Assembly: GCA_036377075.1 (NCBI GenBank)
Contig: DASUZB010000178.1
Span: 1-23,725 of the forward strand
Source: DASUZB01 sp036377075
GTDB lineage: Bacteria; Actinomycetota; CALGFH01
Length of the DNA: 23,725 bases
Direction of reading: 5' to 3'
The notes beneath the pieces were generated by a model. It made no database searches. It saw only the letters and a list, made by a program, of their open reading frames with translations, and was not told the DNA's origin. The stretch's first letter is position 1; every line of letters starts with the position of its first letter. The position numbers and the translations under genes were made by a program. This document shows, one piece after another, positions 7,111 through 14,450 of the stretch.

Positions 7111-8745
7111 ATGGCGATCGTCGAGCCGCGGACCATCGAGCGGGCCCCGGAGCCTGAGCGCCGTGGCTGGCTGGTCGCGTGGCTGACCACCACCGACCAC
7201 AAGCGGATCGGCATCCTCTACCTGCTCAACTCGTTCGCCTTCTTCTTCGTGGCGGGCCTGTTCGCGCTGCTGATGCGTACCGAGCTGGCGGCGCCCGGCC
7301 GCCAGCTCGTCACCACCAGCGGCTACAACCAGCTGTTCACCCTGCACGGCACGTTGATGATCTTCCTGTTCATCTTCCCGGTGCTGATCGGCTTCGGGAA
7401 CTACCTGGTGCCGCTGCAGATCGGCGCGCTGGACATGGCCTTCCCGCGGATCAACGCGCTGTCGTTCTGGCTGCTGCCGGTCGGCGGGCTCACCATCCTG
7501 TCCGGCCTGCTCGCCAAGGGCGGCGCGGCCGCGGCCGGCTGGACCAGCTACGCGCCCGTCTCCGAGCAGGGCGGGGCGGGGCAGGACCTGTGGATCGTCG
7601 GCCTCGCGGTGGTCGGCACGGCCTCGATCCTGAGCGGCATCAACATGATCGTGACGATCCTGCGGCTGCGCGCGCCCGGCATGACCATGACCAGGCTGCC
7701 GGTGTTCGTCTGGAGCATGCTGGCCACCTCGCTGCTGGTGGTGCTCGCCACCCCGGTGCTCACCGCCGGGCTGATCATGCTGTTCGCCGACCGCCGCCTC
7801 GGGGCGTACTTCTTCAACCCCGCCCACGGCGGCGACGCGCTGCTGTGGCAGCACGTCTTCTGGTTCTTCGGGCACCCCGAGGTCTACATGCTGATCCTGG
7901 GCGCCTGGGGGATCGTCAGCGAGATCCTGCCGGTCTTCTCGGGCAAGCCGCTGTACGGCTACCCCGGGGTGATCCTCGCGTTCGTGCTGATCACCGCCCT
8001 GTCGTTCAGCGTCTGGGCGCACCACATGTTCGTCACCGGCCAGGTCGAGTTCCCCTTCTTCAGCGCCACCACCGAGCTGATCTCGGTCCCGACCGGGGTG
8101 CTGTTCTTCAACTGGCTCGCCACCCTCTGGCGGGGGCGGCTGCGCTTCGAGCCGCCGATGCTGTTCGCGCTCGGGTTCATCGCGCTGTTCCTGGTCGGCG
8201 GCGTCGACGGCGTGTGGATGGCCTCGCCGGCGATGGACTTCGCCATCCACGACACCTACTGGGTGGTCGCCCACATCCACTACGTGCTGTTCGGCGGCAC
8301 CGTCTTCGGCGTGATGGCCGCCACCTACTACTGGTTCCCGAAGATCACCGGGCGGCTGCTGTCGAGGCGGCTGGGCCAGTGGCACTTCTGGCTCATGTTC
8401 GCCGGCTTCAACCTGACCTTCTTCCCCATGCACGAGCTGGGGCTGCGCGGCATGCCGCGGCGGGTCGCCGACTACCTGCCCGACCTCGGCTGGAACTTCC
8501 TCAACCAGCTGGCCACGGCCGGCTCCTACGTGATCGCCGTCTCGCTGCTGGTGTTCCTGGTCAACGTGGCGGTCACCCTGCGCCGGCCGCGCACCGCCGG
8601 GCCCGACCCGTGGCAGGGCAACACCCTCGAGTGGGCGACCAGCTCGCCGCCGCCGGTGCACAACTTCGACCGGCTGCCCCCGGTGCGGTCCAACCGGCCG
8701 GTCTGGGACCTGCGCCAGCGCGAGCTCGCCGGGGAGCAGGCATGA
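7111..8745 (+). CDS. coxA: Haem-copper oxidase subunit I
   Basis: 544 residues, about 12 helices. It reduces O2 to water at the haem a3-CuB centre and pumps protons. Metal ligands are visible: H79 (LHGTLMIFLF) and H390 for the low-spin haem, H388 (VVAHIHYVLF) for haem a3, and H255 with cross-linked Y259 (FGHPEVY), H304 and H305 (WAHHMF) for CuB. E257 in HPEVY and the D-channel residues N97, D108 and N115 (GFGNYL, DMAFPRIN) mark a type A1 enzyme. However, the K-channel lysine motif VPTGIKVFxW reads VPTGVLFFNW, with leucine at residue 331. The ATG at 7111 is preceded by GAGGAGGAGG. The stop overlaps the subunit III start (ATGA). Confidence 0.96.
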   Translation: MAIVEPRTIERAPEPERRGWLVAWLTTTDHKRIGILYLLNSFAFFFVAGLFALLMRTELAAPGRQLVTTSGYNQLFTLHGTLMIFLFIFPVLIGFGNYLVPLQIGALDMAFPRINALSFWLLPVGGLTILSGLLAKGGAAAAGWTSYAPVSEQGGAGQDLWIVGLAVVGTASILSGINMIVTILRLRAPGMTMTRLPVFVWSMLATSLLVVLATPVLTAGLIMLFADRRLGAYFFNPAHGGDALLWQHVFWFFGHPEVYMLILGAWGIVSEILPVFSGKPLYGYPGVILAFVLITALSFSVWAHHMFVTGQVEFPFFSATTELISVPTGVLFFNWLATLWRGRLRFEPPMLFALGFIALFLVGGVDGVWMASPAMDFAIHDTYWVVAHIHYVLFGGTVFGVMAATYYWFPKITGRLLSRRLGQWHFWLMFAGFNLTFFPMHELGLRGMPRRVADYLPDLGWNFLNQLATAGSYVIAVSLLVFLVNVAVTLRRPRTAGPDPWQGNTLEWATSSPPPVHNFDRLPPVRSNRPVWDLRQRELAGEQA

Positions 8746-9329
8746 GCGCCGTCGACCTCAGCCCCGACGAGCGGACCGTCCGCGAGACCAGCGGCCCGGT
8801 CCTCGGCATGGTCCTGTTCGTCGCCTCCGAGGCGATGTTCTTCGCCACCTTCTTCGGCGCCTACTTCACCATCTACTCGGTCAACCCACGCTGGCCTCCG
8901 GCCGGGTTCCGGCTCGAGCCCGAGCTGGCCGCGGTGCTCACCGCCGTGCTGGTCACCTCCAGCGGCACCCTCCAGCTCGGCGTGCGGGCGATCCGGCGCG
9001 ACCGCGTCCGCGCCTTCCTCGGCTGGCTCGGGCTCACCATCCTGCTCGGGGTCACCTTCCTCGGCCTGCAGCTGTACGACTACTCGACGCTGCGCTTCGG
9101 CGTGCGGGACGGCATCTTCGGCTCGGTCTTCTACGTGATGACCGGGCTGCACATGGCCCACGTCTTCGGCGGGGTGGTGTTCCTGGCGCTGGTGCTCGTG
9201 CAGGGCGTCGGTGGGCAGCTCTCCGACGCGAGCCACGACTCGGTCGAGGCCGGCGCGATCTACTGGCACTTCGTGGACGTGGTCTGGATCGGCCTGTTCA
9301 CCACCTTCTACGTCGTGGGACTGAGCTGA
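8742..9329 (+). CDS. coxC: Cytochrome c oxidase subunit III
   Basis: 195 residues with five hydrophobic helices, the usual short bacterial form. Family motifs are GMVLFVASEAMFFATFFGAYF with the conserved glutamate in helix 1, VFYVMTGLHMAHVFGG, and the C-terminal YWHFVDVVWIGLFTTFYVV. Subunit III stabilises subunit I and supports proton uptake to the D-channel. It starts at the ATGA overlap with the subunit I stop and is followed after 2 bases by the small subunit IV-like gene, so the four genes read as one operon. Confidence 0.95.
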   Translation: MSAVDLSPDERTVRETSGPVLGMVLFVASEAMFFATFFGAYFTIYSVNPRWPPAGFRLEPELAAVLTAVLVTSSGTLQLGVRAIRRDRVRAFLGWLGLTILLGVTFLGLQLYDYSTLRFGVRDGIFGSVFYVMTGLHMAHVFGGVVFLALVLVQGVGGQLSDASHDSVEAGAIYWHFVDVVWIGLFTTFYVVGLS

Positions 9330-9331
9330 CC

Positions 9332-9736
9332 ATGCGGCTGGCCATCCGTCTGCTGTTCGGCCTCAGCGCCTTCCTGGTCCTGGCCGCCGCCGTCTACCTG
9401 GTGATGAGCTACGGGGGCGCCAACCGCGACCTGGCCGGCCCCGCGCTGATGGCGGTCGCGGCGGTCGCCTTCGGCTACGTCGGGGCGGTGCTGCGCGCGG
9501 CCGCCAGGCGGGCCGACCGGGCCGCCGAGCAGGCCGCCGCCGGCCCGCAGGCGGCGGCCCTGGTCCACGTGCCGCCCACCATCTGGCCGTTCGCGTTCTC
9601 GATCGCCGCGCTGGCGCTGGTGATCGGCGCGGTCGTCGCCACCAGGGTCCTGGTCCCGCTCGGGCTGGCGCTGTTCGCCGGCTCGGCGGTCGGCTGGTTC
9701 GCCGACGTGCGCCGCGCCCACCACCACGGCCGTTGA
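9332..9736 (+). CDS. Cytochrome c oxidase subunit IV-like small membrane protein
   Basis: 134 residues with four predicted helices at about 5-25, 34-54, 84-104 and 106-123. They are separated by a basic/alanine-rich loop (VLRAAARRADRAAEQ) and the motif PPTIWPFAFSIAALALVIG. The length, four-helix layout and the tryptophan-proline start of helix 3 resemble actinobacterial oxidase subunit IV (CtaF). Its place immediately after subunit III supports this. Sequence similarity is judged by eye, so another small oxidase-associated protein is possible. Confidence 0.7.
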   Translation: MRLAIRLLFGLSAFLVLAAAVYLVMSYGGANRDLAGPALMAVAAVAFGYVGAVLRAAARRADRAAEQAAAGPQAAALVHVPPTIWPFAFSIAALALVIGAVVATRVLVPLGLALFAGSAVGWFADVRRAHHHGR

Positions 9737-9810
9737 GAGGACGTTCCGGAACTGCGGGAAGGCAGCCGCCGGGGAGGCGGCCTGGCCCTGCGGTCCCGGC
9801 CGGCCGGGTG

Positions 9811-9816
9811 TACGGT
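9811..9816 (+). promoter_or_regulatory. Candidate -10 box for cydAB
   Basis: TACGGT lies 14 bases before the Rex/Crp-type palindrome, so the operator would cover the transcription start region, consistent with repression. No clear -35 is seen. Confidence 0.3.
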
Positions 9817-9829
9817 GGCCCCGCAAGGT

Positions 9830-9847
9830 TTGTGACCCGGTTCACAA
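9830..9847. promoter_or_regulatory. Rex- or Crp-type operator upstream of cydAB
   Basis: TTGTGACCCGGTTCACAA differs at one position from the actinobacterial Rex consensus TTGTGAA-N4-TTCACAA. It also contains TGTGA-N6-TCACA, the Crp/GlxR pattern. Rex (NADH/NAD sensing) and Crp are both known to control cydAB in actinobacteria, so the site itself is convincing while the regulator is ambiguous. It ends 14 bases before the cydA ATG. Confidence 0.75.
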
Positions 9848-9861
9848 GGTTGTGAGGGTGC

Positions 9862-11223
9862 ATGCCGCCGCTCGTGGCCGCTGCCGCCAGCCCGGCCGAC
9901 CTGTTCGCCGCCCGCTCCCAGATGGCGCTCTCGCTCGGCTGGCACATCGTGATCGCCTGCCTGGGGGTCGGCTTCCCGGCCCTGGTCCTGCTGGCCGAGT
10001 GGCGCGGCCTGCGGAGCGGCGACCCGGCCTACAAGCTGCTGGCTCGCCGCTGGGCGCGCGCCCTGGGGGTGCTGTTCGCGGTCGGGGCGGTCTCGGGCAC
10101 CATCCTGTCGTTCGAGATGGGCATCCTGTGGCCCGGCCTGATGGGCACCTACGGCGAGGTCATCGGCCTGCCGTTCGCCATCGAGGGGATCGCCTTCTTC
10201 ATCGAGGCGATCTTCCTCGGCATCTACCTGTACGCCTGGGACCGCCTGCCGCCCCGCGCCCACCTGCTGGCCGGCCTGCCCATTCTGGTCGCCGGGGTCG
10301 CCAGCGCCTTCTTCGTGGTCACGGCCAATGCCTGGATGAACCAGCCCCGCGGCTTCGACCTGGTCGACGGCCAGGTCACCGGCGTCGACCCGTGGACGGC
10401 GATGTTCAACCCGGCCACCCCACCCCAGACCGTCCACATGCTGCTGGCCGCCTTCATCGTGGCCGGGTTCCTGGTCGCCAGCGTCTACGCCGTGGCCATG
10501 CTGCGCGGTCGGCGTGACCGCTACCACCGGCTCGGGTTCCTGCTCCCCTTCGCCCTGGCCGCCGCGCTCGTCCCTGCCCAGATCGGGGTAGGCGACTGGG
10601 CCGCCCATTTCGTGGCCGACTACCAGCCGACCAAGCTTGCCGCCATGGAAGGGGTCTTCCAGACCGCCAGGGGCGTGCCGCTGCACCTGGGCGGAATCGA
10701 GCGCAACGGCGAGCTGCGCTACACCGTCGAGATCCCCTTCGGCCTGTCGCTGCTGGCCCGCTGGGACCCCCACGCCGAGATCAGGGGGCTGGACCAGGTC
10801 CCGCCTGCCGACCGGCCCCCGGTCACCGTGGTCCACCTGGCGTTCCAGGCCATGGTCGCGGCCGGCCTGGCCCTGCTCGGCATCGGGGCCTGGTTCGGGC
10901 TGGCCTGGTGGCGCCGGCGCGACCTGCCCCGTTCGCGCTGGTTCCTGCGCGGCGCGGCCGCGGCCGGGGTGCTGGCCACGCTTGCCCTGGAAGCTGGCTG
11001 GGTCACCACCGAGGTCGGCCGCCAGCCCTGGATCGTCTACGGCGTGCTGCGCACCGCCGACGCGGTCAGCCCGGCCCCCGGCCTGCGCTTCGGGCTCTAC
11101 GCCCTGCTGGTCGTCTACACCCTGCTGACGGTGGCCACCGTCTACGTGCTGCGCCGGCTGGCCCGGGTGCCGGTGCCGGTCGCCCCACAGGAACGTGACG
11201 TGCGCGAGGTGCCGGTGGCATGA
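9862..11223 (+). CDS. cydA: Cytochrome bd quinol oxidase subunit I
   Basis: 453 residues, nine helices expected. With CydB it oxidises quinol and reduces O2 with high affinity, without proton pumping. Haem ligands visible are H28 (LGWHIVIA, haem b595), H192 (TVHMLLAAF, haem b558) and probably M331 (FQAMVAAG). The quinol-binding pair K258/E263 in PTKLAAMEG is intact, as are GTYGEVIG and the family signature EVGRQPWIVYGVLRT. The Q-loop is of the short type. The arginine two residues before the haem-ligand methionine in the E. coli protein is glutamine here (Q329). GAGGG precedes the ATG. The stop overlaps the cydB start (ATGA). Expression is likely controlled from the 9830-9847 operator. Confidence 0.95.
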   Translation: MPPLVAAAASPADLFAARSQMALSLGWHIVIACLGVGFPALVLLAEWRGLRSGDPAYKLLARRWARALGVLFAVGAVSGTILSFEMGILWPGLMGTYGEVIGLPFAIEGIAFFIEAIFLGIYLYAWDRLPPRAHLLAGLPILVAGVASAFFVVTANAWMNQPRGFDLVDGQVTGVDPWTAMFNPATPPQTVHMLLAAFIVAGFLVASVYAVAMLRGRRDRYHRLGFLLPFALAAALVPAQIGVGDWAAHFVADYQPTKLAAMEGVFQTARGVPLHLGGIERNGELRYTVEIPFGLSLLARWDPHAEIRGLDQVPPADRPPVTVVHLAFQAMVAAGLALLGIGAWFGLAWWRRRDLPRSRWFLRGAAAAGVLATLALEAGWVTTEVGRQPWIVYGVLRTADAVSPAPGLRFGLYALLVVYTLLTVATVYVLRRLARVPVPVAPQERDVREVPVA

Positions 11224-12227
11224 CCCTGCCCGAGTGGGTGCTGGTGGTGACCTGGATCGGGGTGACCGCCTACGCGCTGCTCGGCGGGCCCGACTTCGGC
11301 GCCGGGGTCTGGGACCTGGTCGCTGGCGGGGCGCGCCGCGGCCGCGACGAGCGAGCCCTGATCGAGCACTCCATCGGCCCGGTCTGGGAGGCCAACCACG
11401 TCTGGCTCATCTTCGTGCTGGTGATCCTGTGGACCGCCTTCCCACCGGTGTTCGCCGCGGTCGCCTCCACCCTGTACGTTCCCCTCACGCTCGTCGCCTT
11501 CGGGGTGATCGCCCGCGGGGCGGCGTTCGCCTTCCGCAAGGCCATCCCCGAGGTCGCCCTCAAGCGGCTGTTCGGGGCCGCCTTCGCCTTCTCCTCGCTG
11601 GTCACCCCCTTCTTCCTGGGTGCCGTGGCCGGCGCCGTCGCCTCCGGCCGGGTCCCGCCCGGTAACGCCCGCGGCCACCCGATCACCAGCTGGTGGAACC
11701 CGACCTCGGCCCTGGGCGGCGCCCTGGCCGTCGGGGTCTGCGCCTACCTGGCCGCCGTCTACCTCACCGCCGACGCCGACCGGGCCGGCAAGCCTGCCCT
11801 GGCCGAGCGGTTCCGGCGCCGGGCGCTCGCAACCGGGGTCGCCGTGGGCGCCCTCGCCCTGGCCGGCATCGGGGTGCTGGCCACCGACGCGCCCAGGCTC
11901 TACCACGGGCTGACCGGCCGAGCGCTGCCCCTGATCGTCGCCTCGGCCGCCTTCGGCATGGTCTCCCTGGCCCTGCTGCGGCGGCGCCGCTACCTGGCCG
12001 TGCGGGTGACCGCGGCGTGCGCCGTCGTCGCCGTGATCTGGGGCTGGGCGGCCGGCCAGTACCCGTACATGCTGGAGCCGGACCTGACCATCCAGGCCGC
12101 CGCCGCCGGCCGGGCCACCCTCCAGGCCATGCTGGCCGCCCTCGGGGTCGGCGCCGTGCTGCTGGTCCCCTCCCTAGCCTGGCTGTTCATCCTCTTCCAG
12201 CGGACCGACCCGCCTGGGGCGGCCTGA
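11220..12227 (+). CDS. cydB: Cytochrome bd quinol oxidase subunit II
   Basis: 335 residues with eight or so hydrophobic helices. Family signatures are ALLGGPDFGAGVWDL near the N-terminus and the acidic/tryptophan motif IGPVWEANHVWLIFVLVILWTAFP, followed by RGAAFAFRKA. It forms the heterodimer with CydA and scaffolds the haems. The start lies inside the cydA stop codon (ATGA), so the two are co-translated. No cydCD transporter genes follow. The next genes are convergent. Confidence 0.95.
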   Translation: MTLPEWVLVVTWIGVTAYALLGGPDFGAGVWDLVAGGARRGRDERALIEHSIGPVWEANHVWLIFVLVILWTAFPPVFAAVASTLYVPLTLVAFGVIARGAAFAFRKAIPEVALKRLFGAAFAFSSLVTPFFLGAVAGAVASGRVPPGNARGHPITSWWNPTSALGGALAVGVCAYLAAVYLTADADRAGKPALAERFRRRALATGVAVGALALAGIGVLATDAPRLYHGLTGRALPLIVASAAFGMVSLALLRRRRYLAVRVTAACAVVAVIWGWAAGQYPYMLEPDLTIQAAAAGRATLQAMLAALGVGAVLLVPSLAWLFILFQRTDPPGAA

Positions 12228-12297
12228 CGGACGCCGCCCAGGTCCTCCGTACGGCCCGATCGCTTCACGCAGTCCTCCAGGCCGTTCGGAACGTCCT

Positions 12298-12312
12298 CTG
12301 AGCCCGGCTCAG
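12298..12312. terminator. Small hairpin between convergent cydB and zinc-ribbon genes
   Basis: CTGAGC (12298-12303) pairs with GCTCAG (12307-12312) around a 3-base loop, overlapping the stop codon of the minus-strand gene. The stem is short, so the terminator role is only possible. Confidence 0.25.
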
Positions 12313-12497
12313 TGGCCGTTCAGCAGCAGGAGCACCACCAGCAGGGCGACGCCGACCAGCACCGCGAGCATCACCGTGCCGTGGTACTGGGACGGGCTCG
12401 GGGTCGGCAGGCCGGCGGGGTTGCAGCGGCGGCACACCGACTGGCCCCAGGCGACCCTGGCGCCGCAGCGCAGGCAGCGGTCGTAGCGGGTTCTCAC
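12309..12497 (-). CDS. Small zinc-ribbon membrane protein
   Basis: 62 residues. The N-terminal half holds two CxxC knuckles (C8-x2-C11 and C22-x2-C25 in CLRCGARVAWGQSVCRRC), the pattern of a zinc ribbon. A proline/serine linker (PTPSPSQYHG) follows, then a single C-terminal helix (VMLAVLVGVALLVVLLLL). It starts with GTG 12497 overlapping the ctaG stop (GTGA), with GGAGG a few bases upstream, so it is translated with ctaG. The family is not recognised. The cysteines could bind zinc or another metal on the cytoplasmic side. The coupling to a copper-assembly gene suggests, but does not show, a role in oxidase assembly. Confidence 0.75.
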   Translation of the reverse strand: MRTRYDRCLRCGARVAWGQSVCRRCNPAGLPTPSPSQYHGTVMLAVLVGVALLVVLLLLNGH

Positions 12498-13321
12498 GGG
12501 CCACCTCCTGACGGAGCCTCCCGGGCCAGGCGCCGGAGATCGGCCGCGGCGTCCAGGCGGGCGTCGGCCCGGCGCGCGGCGCGTTCCTCCCGGGCGAGCC
12601 AGTCCAGCACCAGGACGGCGACGGCCGGCACGACCACCAGCATGCCGGTCCCGCCCATAAGCGCACCGGCCAGGCGCTGGTCGGTCAGGGCGGCGGGGGT
12701 CAGGCCGTAGGCGGGGTAGAGCGCGTGCCTGGCGCTGTAGATGGCGAGCCCGAGGAAGGTCATCTGGGGCATGGCGAGCAGCAGGTAGAGGATGCGGGCC
12801 GGCGGCGACAGGCGCGCCGGGCTCGGGTCGACCGCGGCGACCGCCGACCAGAACAGCAGCGCCGTGCCGAGGTAGGCGAGGTGCTCCAAGGCGTGCAGCG
12901 CCGGGTTGCCGAGGGCGGCCTGGTACAGCGGGGAGAAGTGGGTCCCCCACAGGACCAGGGCGAAGCCGCACCAGGCCAGCGGCGGGGCGGTCAGCGCCGC
13001 CAGCGGCCGGCTCCGCAGCGCCGCCAGCAGCCGGCCGCGGCCCGCCGGGGTGGCGGCCTGCAGCGCCAGCGTCAGCGGTCGTGCCAGCACCAGCAGCGGC
13101 GCGGCGACGAGGGTGAGCAGCAGGTGCTGGACCATGTGGACCGAGAAGCGGGTGGCCGCGCCGGCGTCGATCGGCGACAGCAGCGCCACCGCGAGGACGC
13201 CGACGCCCGCGAGGAACAGGGCGGTCCGCCGGCGCGAGACGGCGGCCGGGCCGTGAGCCGCCCGCGCCCTGCTCACGGCGAGCAGCCACAGCAGGGCGGC
13301 GGCGAGCAGCAGGCTAGCCAT
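12494..13321 (-). CDS. ctaG: Cytochrome c oxidase assembly protein, CtaG (caa3) family
   Basis: 275 residues with about seven helices, matching the caa3-type CtaG family, which helps insert CuB into subunit I. Family motifs are the histidine pair in FSVHMVQHLLLTLVAAPLL (H62, H66), WGTHFSPLYQAAL, LHALEHLAYLGTALLFWSAV, a methionine-containing segment LLLAMPQMTFLGLAIY, and DQRLAGALMGGTGML near the end. The histidines and methionines are plausible copper ligands. The ATG at 13321 overlaps the histidine kinase stop by 8 bases, and the stop overlaps the next gene, so it belongs to a four-gene operon with the two-component system. It faces the oxidase genes it likely serves. Confidence 0.92.
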   Translation of the reverse strand: MASLLLAAALLWLLAVSRARAAHGPAAVSRRRTALFLAGVGVLAVALLSPIDAGAATRFSVHMVQHLLLTLVAAPLLVLARPLTLALQAATPAGRGRLLAALRSRPLAALTAPPLAWCGFALVLWGTHFSPLYQAALGNPALHALEHLAYLGTALLFWSAVAAVDPSPARLSPPARILYLLLAMPQMTFLGLAIYSARHALYPAYGLTPAALTDQRLAGALMGGTGMLVVVPAVAVLVLDWLAREERAARRADARLDAAADLRRLAREAPSGGGP

Positions 13322-14450
13322 GCAGCAGGTCCGCCTGGCGGCGCCGCCCGGCAGCGCCGGGCCGCGGCGCGCTGACAGGGTCTGGCGCCTGCTCCAGCGG
13401 CAGCAGCATCTCGAAGACGCTGCCGCCGCCCGGCCGGCTGCGCGCCCCGACGGTGCCGCCGTGCGCCTCGACGATCGCCTTCACGATCGCCAGGCCGAGG
13501 CCGACGCCGCCCTGGTTGCGGCTGCGGGCATGGTCGAGCCGGGCGAAGCGCTCGAAGATCCCGGCGGTCTGCCCGGCGGGGATGCCGCTGCCCGAGTCGG
13601 CCACCACGATCGCCACCCGGTCGCCCCTGCTGCGGGCGCTCAGCCGGATCTCGTCGTCCGGACCGGTGTGCTTGACCGCGTTCTCGACCAGTGCGTCCAG
13701 CGCCAGCCGCAGGCGGTCGGCGTCGCCCACCACGCTCGCCCGCTTGCCACGGTCCAGCCGCCAGCGGCGCGGGAACGCCGCCCAGCGCTGCATGGTCGCC
13801 GCCAGCAGCTCCTGGAGCTCGACCGGGGAGCGCGACAGGAAGTCGGGGTCCTCGCTGGTGGCGAGCAACAGCAGGCGGTCGGCCAGGCGGCGCAGCCGCA
13901 GCAGCTCGTCGGCGACGATGCGGGCGTCCTCGGCCAGCTCGGCGTTGTCGCTGGCGCGGACGACCAGCTCGGCATGGCCGAGGGCGACCGTGATCGGGGT
14001 GCGCAGCTCGTGCGAGGCGTTCTGGATGAACTGGCGCTCGCGGTGCAGCAGGCGCAGGTTCGCGTCGGAGACGCGGCGCAGGTCCTCCATGGCGCTGCGG
14101 CGCCGCTGCGCGTGCCAGACCATCGCCAGGAACATGCCGCCCATCAGCGGCACCTCGGTCAGCTCGTCGGCGAGCGCCGCGGTCCGGACCACGTCCCAGA
14201 CCAGCAGCGCGCCGGTCGACACCACCACCGCCGCCAGCACCGCGGCGGTCACCTCGGTGCGCCACACCCGGTAGCCGTACAGCAGCGTCAGGCTGACCCA
14301 GATGAAGTGGAACGGGATCGTCTCCCAGGTCGGCACGATCGCCATCGCGGCCAGGTTGGCCAGCGCGAAGCCGACCCAGACCAGGTCGACCCAGTGGCGG
14401 CGCAGCGACCAGCCGAAGCTGTCAACGCGGGGCGATTCGATAGCCCTCAC
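13314..14450 (-). CDS. Sensor histidine kinase
   Basis: About 378 residues. Four transmembrane helices (about 20-38, 46-63, 66-87, 98-114) have short loops and no extracytoplasmic sensor domain, so it probably senses a signal in or at the membrane. The HisKA domain has phosphoacceptor H147 in NASHELRTP. The ATPase domain has the N-box with N257 (LVENAVKHTG), G1 (VVADSGSGIPAG), the F-box (IFERFARLDHARS) and G2 (GVGLGLAIVKAI). The protein contains no cysteine, which argues against a RegB-type redox cysteine switch. The start GTG 14450 overlaps the response regulator by 29 bases. It has no good Shine-Dalgarno, but no better start exists. Co-transcription with ctaG suggests a respiratory or copper signal. 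Confidence 0.92.
   Translation of the reverse strand: MRAIESPRVDSFGWSLRRHWVDLVWVGFALANLAAMAIVPTWETIPFHFIWVSLTLLYGYRVWRTEVTAAVLAAVVVSTGALLVWDVVRTAALADELTEVPLMGGMFLAMVWHAQRRRSAMEDLRRVSDANLRLLHRERQFIQNASHELRTPITVALGHAELVVRASDNAELAEDARIVADELLRLRRLADRLLLLATSEDPDFLSRSPVELQELLAATMQRWAAFPRRWRLDRGKRASVVGDADRLRLALDALVENAVKHTGPDDEIRLSARSRGDRVAIVVADSGSGIPAGQTAGIFERFARLDHARSRNQGGVGLGLAIVKAIVEAHGGTVGARSRPGGGSVFEMLLPLEQAPDPVSAPRPGAAGRRRQADLLHG

Noticed and set aside
7030..8661. Minus-strand open frame opposite oxidase subunit I
   Set aside because: Antisense shadow. All metal-ligand motifs are on the plus strand.
12228..12308. Repeated GTCCTCC segments between convergent genes
   Set aside because: Short, imperfect and few. 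No array or clear structure beyond the small hairpin.
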